Source of the DNA: Deltaproteobacteria bacterium RBG_16_54_11
GTDB taxonomy: Bacteria; Desulfobacterota; B13-G15; RBG-16-54-18
Assembly: GCA_001797905.1 (NCBI GenBank)
Contig: MGQS01000085.1
Span: forward strand, 373 to 7,236
DNA length: 6,864 nucleotides
Reading direction: 5' to 3'
Positions within the stretch are counted from its first letter, which is position 1. Each line of letters opens with the position of its first letter. Of this stretch, positions 1-4,045 are shown in pieces. The position numbers were made by a program, and so were the translations under genes. The notes under the pieces were generated by a model, which did no database searches, had not been told where the DNA came from, and saw nothing but the letters and a program-made list of their open reading frames with translations.

Positions 1-677
1 CCCTTGAGCTGGGGCAAGACCAATGCCACCGCCGTCGCCGCCCCGGTGGTGGTGGGGATCATGGAGAGGGCAGCGGCCCTGGCCCTGCGCAGGTCCTTGT
101 GGGGAAGGTCCAAGATGCTCTGATCGTTGGTATAGGCATGGATGGTGGTCATCAATCCCCGCTTTATCCCGAAATTATCAAGGAGCACCTTGGCAACGGG
201 GGCAAGGCAATTGGTGGTACAGGAGGCATTGGAGATAATGTGATGTTTGTTCGGATCATACGCCTTTTGGTTGACCCCCATGACGATGGTGATATCCGGT
301 CCCTTGGCAGGCGAGGAGATGATCACTTTCTTTGCCCCTGCCTCGAGGTGTTTGGCGGCCTTTTCCTTTTCTCGGAACAGCCCCGTGCATTCCATGACGA
401 TCTCCACCCCCAGCTCCTTCCAGGGGAGCTGGGCAGGGTCTTTGATGGCCGTCACCTTGATCTGCTTCCCGTTGACGAGGATGCTGTCCCCCTTTGCCTC
501 CACCTCGCCGGGGAAATGGCCATGCACCGAATCATACTTGAGCAAATGGGCAAGGGTCTTGGCATCCGTGAGATCGTTGACCGCAACGAAATCCACGTCA
601 GCGCCGATTCGCTGGGCAGCCCTCACGATGACCCTGCCTATCCTGCCAAAGCCGTTAATCCCTATCTTAGCTCCCAT
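1..677 (-). CDS. gap: Type I glyceraldehyde-3-phosphate dehydrogenase, 3' end cut by window edge
   Basis: This is the cytoplasmic glycolytic/gluconeogenic enzyme that oxidises and phosphorylates glyceraldehyde 3-phosphate to 1,3-bisphosphoglycerate. The reading frame is open from an ATG at 677 to the left edge: 225 complete codons, about two thirds of the usual ~335. The N-terminus carries the Rossmann motif GINGFGRIGR (residues 6-15). D35 in VNDLTD and the L-P pair in ILDLPH (191-192) are the pattern of NAD-dependent rather than NADP-dependent enzymes. The catalytic cysteine is C153 in SNASCTTNCLAP and the partner histidine is H180 in TIHAYTND. The visible sequence ends in the substrate-binding region (MIPTTTGAAT). 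The start is set by a strong ribosome binding site 7 bases upstream. It lies 54 bases after rpoZ, beyond a predicted terminator, so it may be only partly co-transcribed with the upstream genes. No convincing promoter is visible in the gap. Family assignment is very secure. Confidence 0.97.
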   Translation of the reverse strand, partial: MGAKIGINGFGRIGRVIVRAAQRIGADVDFVAVNDLTDAKTLAHLLKYDSVHGHFPGEVEAKGDSILVNGKQIKVTAIKDPAQLPWKELGVEIVMECTGLFREKEKAAKHLEAGAKKVIISSPAKGPDITIVMGVNQKAYDPNKHHIISNASCTTNCLAPVAKVLLDNFGIKRGLMTTIHAYTNDQSILDLPHKDLRRARAAALSMIPTTTGAATAVALVLPQLK

Positions 678-684
678 CGTTTCG

Positions 685-692
685 CCCTCCTC
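685..692 (-). promoter_or_regulatory. Ribosome binding site of gap
   Basis: The minus strand reads GAGGAGGG, followed by a 7-base spacer and the ATG at 677. This near-consensus site fixes the gap start and would allow efficient independent initiation even though the gene sits behind a terminator. Confidence 0.8.
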
Positions 693-704
693 ACGGCTAA
701 ATTG

Positions 705-746
705 AAAAAAGGAATGAGGATGCCTCCATTCTCAGTCGGCATCCTC
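705..746 (-). terminator. Intrinsic terminator/attenuator after rpoZ with two alternative hairpins
   Basis: On the minus strand a perfect 9-bp inverted repeat, GAGGATGCC (746-738) and GGCATCCTC (724-716), encloses a 13-base loop that contains the rpoZ stop codon. It is followed by ATTCC and then six T (710-705). A competing hairpin uses GAAT-G-GAGG, loop CAT, then CCTC-ATTC: 8 pairs with one bulged G. This second hairpin ends one base before the T run, the classic terminator geometry. The two structures share bases and cannot form together. Because the first overlaps the last rpoZ codons, a ribosome finishing rpoZ would disrupt it and favour the second. It should end or attenuate the long upstream operon before gap. 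The structure was found by eye and no folding energy was calculated. Confidence 0.72.
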
Positions 747-1004
747 CTTTGCTCCTGCCTCTTCCTTCTCCACAAACTTTACCCGGGGGGTTTCTGCCTC
801 CGCCACCCCGCCCTCGGGTTCGTATGCATACGAGACCTTCCCGGCAGCTATCTCCCTCAAGGCGTTGACAATAAATTTGTTATCGGTATTCACCAGAGGG
901 TGCGCCCCCTTGATGAGCATCTTGACCCGCTTGACAGCCAGGACAACCAATGAAAAGCGGCTTTCCACCCGTCGCAGACAGTCCTCAACCGTTATCCGTG
1001 CCAT
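732..1004 (-). CDS. rpoZ: DNA-directed RNA polymerase omega subunit
   Basis: Omega is the small RNA polymerase subunit that binds the beta' C-terminal region and helps assemble the enzyme. The 90-residue protein has the family signature: MARITVEDCL at the N-terminus, RFSLVVLAVKR (16-26), a lysine/glycine turn, and DNKFIVNALREIAAGKV (41-57). The last ~30 residues form a low-complexity, charged tail (EKEEAGAKEDAD), as is common in deltaproteobacterial omegas. The M-A-R N-terminus corresponds to the part of E. coli omega that helps form ppGpp binding site 1 with beta', so this site may be conserved (inference from homology). The start is set by an AGGAGGAG site overlapping the gmk stop codon, and the two genes are 12 bases apart. 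It is the last gene before the predicted terminator. The gmk-rpoZ pairing is widely conserved in bacteria. Confidence 0.95.
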   Translation of the reverse strand: MARITVEDCLRRVESRFSLVVLAVKRVKMLIKGAHPLVNTDNKFIVNALREIAAGKVSYAYEPEGGVAEAETPRVKFVEKEEAGAKEDAD

Positions 1005-1010
1005 AGCGTT

Positions 1011-1018
1011 CTCCTCCT
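1011..1018 (-). promoter_or_regulatory. Ribosome binding site of rpoZ overlapping the gmk stop codon
   Basis: The minus strand reads TAGGAGGAG, so the gmk TAG stop codon runs directly into the Shine-Dalgarno sequence of rpoZ, with a 6-base spacer before the ATG at 1004. Ribosomes terminating on gmk are therefore placed to initiate on rpoZ. Confidence 0.8.
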
Positions 1019-1610
1019 ATCCTTTCGTTAATACCCTGGCGGTCTTGCATTGTTCAGCTATGATGATGGAGGCCAACTGCCTCGTCGCCTCCTCGATCTC
1101 CTTGTTGACTACAATATAATCGTACCAGGCCATTTGATCAAGTTCCTCTTGGGCATTGTGTAGGCGGGCGGCAATCGCCTCCTCGGAATCGCCTCCCCTT
1201 GCTTGCAGCCTCCCCTTTAAGACCTCAAGGGAGGGAGGGAGGATGAAGACGAGGACCCCATCGCTGAACACCTCCCGGATCTTTCTTGCCCCCTGTGTAT
1301 CTATCTCCAAGACGAGGTTCTCCCCGTGCCGGAGCTTTTCCAGGTTGGCGCGCGGGGTGCCGTAGAGATCCCCGTGCACCTGGGCCCACTCAATGAACCT
1401 TCCCGCCTGCTCCATGGCGCTGAACTCTTCGCGGGTGATAAAAAAGTAATCGACCCCCTCCTGTTCGCTCGGCCGAGGCGCCCTCGTGGTGCAGGAAATT
1501 GACAGGCTCACCCCCGGAAGCTGGGAGATGACCTTGCGCACGATGGTCGTCTTCCCGGCCCCTGAAGGGGCTGAGACGACAAAGAGTACCCCTTTCGCTC
1601 CGTTTGCCAT
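1017..1610 (-). CDS. gmk: Guanylate kinase
   Basis: This cytoplasmic nucleoside monophosphate kinase converts GMP and ATP to GDP and ADP, feeding GTP, dGTP and (p)ppGpp pools. The 197-residue length is typical. The P-loop is SAPSGAGKTT (13-22). The GMP-binding region has TTRAPRP (41-47), GVDYFF (52-57) and FIEWAQVHGDLYGT (72-85). LEIDTQGA (101-108) forms the conserved core strand, and the lid region has RLQARGGDSEEAI (134-146) with the downstream arginine in AARL. VNK near residue 169 matches the C-terminal adenine-side motif of the family. All expected binding residues appear present. The ATG at 1610 is preceded by a purine-rich AAAGGGGAAAGG stretch. It lies 21 bases after remA and 12 bases before rpoZ, in the yicC-remA-gmk-rpoZ order seen in many deltaproteobacteria. 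Confidence 0.97.
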   Translation of the reverse strand: MANGAKGVLFVVSAPSGAGKTTIVRKVISQLPGVSLSISCTTRAPRPSEQEGVDYFFITREEFSAMEQAGRFIEWAQVHGDLYGTPRANLEKLRHGENLVLEIDTQGARKIREVFSDGVLVFILPPSLEVLKGRLQARGGDSEEAIAARLHNAQEELDQMAWYDYIVVNKEIEEATRQLASIIIAEQCKTARVLTKG

Positions 1611-1631
1611 GCCTTTCCCCTTTGCCCGACC

Positions 1632-1886
1632 CTATTCTCTGTCCACGGCGGCGGCCAACCGTTGTGCCAGGGTATCGGGTTGGATCCCCGACAAGATCAC
1701 GTGATCGCTATCGGTGACGACAAGGGCTCTGGTCCTGCGCCCTTGGGATGCATCGATCAACTTGCCGAGATCCTTGGCATGCTCCTTCAACCTCCTCATG
1801 GGAGCCGAGTGGGGGCTGACGATAGCGACAACGCGCGAGGCGACCACAGCGTTGCCAAAGCCGAGATTCAAAATTTTTGCCTTCAT
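1632..1886 (-). CDS. remA: RemA-like DNA-binding regulator (DUF370 family)
   Basis: The product is a small DUF370 protein of 84 residues, homologous to Bacillus subtilis RemA. RemA activates extracellular-matrix operons there by binding DNA as a ring-shaped oligomer. The conserved core is clear: LNLGFGNAVVASRVVAIVSP (6-25), the SAPMRR turn, LIDASQGRRTRALVV (43-57), and DSDHVILSGIQPDTLAQRL. The three arginines known to be essential in B. subtilis RemA, R18, R50 and R51, fall at exactly the same positions when translation starts at 1886. That start has AAAGGGAG four bases upstream. An in-frame ATG at 1901 would add five residues and overlap the yicC stop as ATGA, but it has no good ribosome binding site. 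The gene lies 11 bases after yicC and 21 before gmk. Family membership is secure. The role outside Firmicutes is unproven, so what it regulates here is unknown. Confidence 0.92.
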   Translation of the reverse strand: MKAKILNLGFGNAVVASRVVAIVSPHSAPMRRLKEHAKDLGKLIDASQGRRTRALVVTDSDHVILSGIQPDTLAQRLAAAVDRE

Positions 1887-1890
1887 CGTG

Positions 1891-1898
1891 CTCCCTTT
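1891..1898 (-). promoter_or_regulatory. Ribosome binding site deciding the remA start
   Basis: The minus strand reads AAAGGGAG, then CACG and the ATG at 1886. The site lies inside what would be the coding sequence if the upstream ATG at 1901 were used, and it supports the shorter 84-residue product. Confidence 0.6.
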
Positions 1899-2782
1899 CA
1901 TTCAATATTTTGCACCTGTTCCCGCATCCTCTCCAGTTCACCTTTGAGCTCTATCACCCTGTGGGCGATATCGATATCGGTGGCCTTCGCCCCAATGGTG
2001 TTCACCTCCCTATTCATCTCCTGGAGGATAAAATCCAACCCCCTGCCGGCAGGCCCCTCTTCCGCGAGCTTAGATTCAAACTGACGCAGGTGGCTCTCCA
2101 TCCTGATCACCTCCTCGGAGACATCGGATCGTTCGGCAAAATAGGCCACCTCCTGATGAAATCTGCGCTCATCGAAGTCGCTCCCTTCCAAGAGGGCTTG
2201 CACCCGCTCGCGCAAACGCTCCCGATAGGCGTCGACCACCAAGGGGGTCTTGCCCTTGATCTCCTCCATCAGCCTTCGAGACTGCTCCAACCTCCCCATC
2301 AAGTCCGCCTCGAGGGCCTCTCCCTCTTTCCGCCTGGAATCATCCAGGGCCTGCAATGCCTCTTCCGTTACTGATGCGATCTCATCCCAATAGAGCTCGG
2401 TGTCCTCCTTCACCTCGAGGAAGGGCACGATCTCCCTCACCGCTGCGATGTGATCCAAGGTCACCTCTCCCTTGAGGCCGAACTTCTCCTTGATCGAGTC
2501 CAAGAGGTGGATATATTCCTCTGCCAAGCGCGTATCTGCCTCCAGGCGGTACCGGGGGACGGTTGAGGCAGACGGGTCGATCCGCATGGTCAGGTCCACC
2601 CGACCACGGGACACCCCCTTCTTCACGATGTCGCGAATCTTAGGCTCGAGAGTAAAAAAGCCCCGCGGGAGTCTGAGGGAGATGTCCAAATATTTATGGT
2701 TGAGGGAGCGCATCTCCACAGCAACCTTTCCCAAGGGGAGCTCTTGCTCCGCCACACCATATCCGGTCATGCTCTTTATCAT
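1898..2782 (-). CDS. yicC: YicC/YloC family endoribonuclease
   Basis: This is a 294-residue member of the YicC/YloC family. E. coli YicC has been reported as an endoribonuclease that promotes decay of the small RNA RyhB. The N-terminal domain opens with the hallmark MTGYG (5-9), then RSLNHKYLDI (25-34) and SRGRVDL (58-64). The C-terminal domain (DUF1732) has SRRKEGEAL (149-157), RFHQEVAYFAERSDVSEE (207-224), ESHLRQF (229-235) and GRGLDFILQEMNREVNT (246-262). The usual GAKATDIDIAHRVIELKGE and REQVQN ending follows. Length and motifs are complete. The frame stays open upstream to 2875, but family proteins begin at MxxMTGYG. The ATG at 2782 has a strong AAGGAGG site and shares ATGA with the DUF4416 stop, so I start it there. 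It precedes remA, gmk and rpoZ, a common arrangement. The natural RNA targets here cannot be predicted. Confidence 0.95.
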   Translation of the reverse strand: MIKSMTGYGVAEQELPLGKVAVEMRSLNHKYLDISLRLPRGFFTLEPKIRDIVKKGVSRGRVDLTMRIDPSASTVPRYRLEADTRLAEEYIHLLDSIKEKFGLKGEVTLDHIAAVREIVPFLEVKEDTELYWDEIASVTEEALQALDDSRRKEGEALEADLMGRLEQSRRLMEEIKGKTPLVVDAYRERLRERVQALLEGSDFDERRFHQEVAYFAERSDVSEEVIRMESHLRQFESKLAEEGPAGRGLDFILQEMNREVNTIGAKATDIDIAHRVIELKGELERMREQVQNIE

Positions 2783-3312
2783 CCTCCACCCTCCTTGAGC
2801 TCCTGCAGATAACGCTTCCTTATTCCCTGCATGATCTCCCTGATCTGCGGCGAGGCATAGTCCGGGTACGTCCACTCCAGGGGTCGGAGATCCCCGTCGC
2901 GGTAGATCAGGGTGAGGTCTGCGTGGATCCCTTCTCCCAGGTAAGGACGGTGAGTATACCCCTTCGTCGTGGCCAAGATCAAGTGCTCCGCACAGATATA
3001 GCCGGGATCGATGTTTATCCTCCTCCTTCCCTCAACGGCGAATTGTCCCTCTATCTCATTGGTCTCGTGCTTGATCCTCACCAAGGCATCCCGGGAGATG
3101 AGGGGACGAAAGGCGACAAAACGCCGCAACAACCCCTTTCCCATCTCCGGGGTATAGTAATCCGTGCACTCAAAAGGGAGGCAATCACTCTCGAAATCAA
3201 CCCCGCCATATCTGCTTGCCAACACCCCTAAGACCTCATTGAAGAGATGGTCATCGGAGGTGATCAAGCCCATGATCAGCTTAACCGGCTTCGGTACCCC
3301 TATCCTTCCCAT
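2779..3312 (-). CDS. DUF4416 family protein of unknown function
   Basis: The product is a 177-residue cytoplasmic-looking protein with no signal peptide or membrane segment. I recognise the DUF4416 pattern: PKPVKLIMGLITSD near the N-terminus (7-20), ECTDYYTPEMG (48-58), and KHETNEIE (81-88). The most conserved part follows: NIDPGYI (100-106), LATTKGYTHRPYLGEGI (113-129) and WTYPDYASPQIREI (147-160). Conserved H, D, E and Y residues clustered there hint at an enzyme or ligand-binding protein, but no function is established to my knowledge. The start is uncertain. The ATG at 3312 has only a weak GAG upstream, and an in-frame GTG at 3324 has no better site. Either start lies inside the end of tlyA (32 or 44 bases of overlap), so translation is probably coupled to tlyA. 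Its stop shares ATGA with yicC. Placement between rRNA methylase and endoribonuclease genes suggests, but does not show, a link to RNA metabolism. Confidence 0.87.
   Translation of the reverse strand: MGRIGVPKPVKLIMGLITSDDHLFNEVLGVLASRYGGVDFESDCLPFECTDYYTPEMGKGLLRRFVAFRPLISRDALVRIKHETNEIEGQFAVEGRRRINIDPGYICAEHLILATTKGYTHRPYLGEGIHADLTLIYRDGDLRPLEWTYPDYASPQIREIMQGIRKRYLQELKEGGG
2790..2796 (-). promoter_or_regulatory. Ribosome binding site of yicC
   Basis: The minus strand carries AAGGAGG seven bases before the yicC ATG at 2782, with a second GGAGG directly abutting the ATG. The site lies in the last codons of the DUF4416 gene, explains its glycine-rich tail (KEGGG), and rules out the longer yicC frame. 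Confidence 0.8.
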
Positions 3313-4045
3313 GGGGGCGCTCACAGTAGAGAAAAAACTCCCTGTTCCCCTTGGGGCCTTGGATGGGGGACTCCGTGACCCCGTGGGATATCAAGCCTTG
3401 GCATGCGGCGAACCGTACGATCCGCTCCACGACTTGCCGGTGCTTCTCCGGATCGCGCACGACCCCTCCTTTGCCCACCTCTCCCTTGCCCACCTCAAAC
3501 TGAGGCTTTACCAAGGTCAACAGTCCTCCCCCCTGCTTGAGAAAGGCGAGGGTGGGGGGTATGACCAACTCCAGGGAGATGAACGAGACATCGACGACGG
3601 CCAGATCCACCTTTTCCCCTACCTCCTCCCAACTCAGGTAGCGGATGTTGCGACGCTGCAGGTTGACCACCCGGGGGTCTTGCTGGAGCTTCCAGGCCAG
3701 TTGCCCGTATCCCACATCGACGGCGCAGATCCGCCGGGCGCCCCGCTGCAGCAGGCAGTCGGTGAACCCGCCGGTAGAGGCCCCCACGTCCATCACCACC
3801 ATCCCTGTTGGATTGATGTGAAAAAAGTCGAGTGCTTGCTCCAATTTGAGCCCGCCGCGGCTGACGTACGGCTGGGGCTCATGGGTGAGGCGGATCGTTG
3901 CCTCAGGGCGGATCAGGGTCCCCGCCTTTGCCTGGGGCTGCCCATCGACCAAGACGGCGCCTGCCAAGAGCAGCGAGCGCGCCCGCTCCCTGCTCGGCGC
4001 CAACCCCCGCGCCACCAACACCTTATCGAGCCGCTCCTTTCCCAT
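3281..4045 (-). CDS. tlyA: TlyA family rRNA (cytidine-2'-O)-methyltransferase
   Basis: This 254-residue protein is a SAM-dependent methyltransferase. Characterised TlyA enzymes 2'-O-methylate C1920 of 23S rRNA and, in some lineages, C1409 of 16S rRNA. An N-terminal S4 RNA-binding domain (about 1-58; RLDKVLVARGLAPSRERARSL, then VLVDGQ) is followed by an FtsJ-like Rossmann domain with SAM motif DVGASTGGFTDCLLQRGA (86-103). The K-D-K-E tetrad is visible as K67 (SRGGLKLEQAL), D152 (VVDVSFISL), K180 (LVKPQFE) and E236 (PKGNREFF), each two below the numbers I recall for the mycobacterial enzyme. The EVGKGGVVRDP motif (189-199) is intact. The ATG at 4045 lacks a clear Shine-Dalgarno and lies inside dxs (23-base overlap), so expression probably depends on coupling to dxs. 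The old name hemolysin A is misleading. Whether it methylates one or both rRNAs cannot be read from the sequence. Confidence 0.95.
   Translation of the reverse strand: MGKERLDKVLVARGLAPSRERARSLLLAGAVLVDGQPQAKAGTLIRPEATIRLTHEPQPYVSRGGLKLEQALDFFHINPTGMVVMDVGASTGGFTDCLLQRGARRICAVDVGYGQLAWKLQQDPRVVNLQRRNIRYLSWEEVGEKVDLAVVDVSFISLELVIPPTLAFLKQGGGLLTLVKPQFEVGKGEVGKGGVVRDPEKHRQVVERIVRFAACQGLISHGVTESPIQGPKGNREFFLYCERPHGKDRGTEAG

Noticed and set aside
678..731. A sigma-70 type promoter for gap in the rpoZ-gap spacer
   Set aside because: The AT-rich run TTTTTTCAATTTAG is best explained as the terminator tail. No -35/-10 pair with suitable spacing could be found.
99..953. A 284-codon open frame on the plus strand opposite gap and rpoZ
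   Set aside because: It is antisense to both genes and reads through the terminator. The peptide is compositionally odd, and the opposite strand carries full family motifs.
2783..2875. N-terminal extension of yicC by 31 residues
   Set aside because: Family proteins begin at the MTGYG region. The extension lies in another frame of the DUF4416 gene, and the strong ribosome binding site belongs to the ATG at 2782.
3471..3496. Direct repeat of ttgcccacctc, 15 bases apart, inside tlyA
   Set aside because: It encodes EVGKG twice, but the family has a stretch of the same length there, so it is not an insertion or a regulatory repeat.
3281..4045. Hemolysin function for TlyA
   Set aside because: The old annotation is a historical label. 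The S4 plus FtsJ-like architecture and the K-D-K-E tetrad indicate an rRNA methyltransferase.
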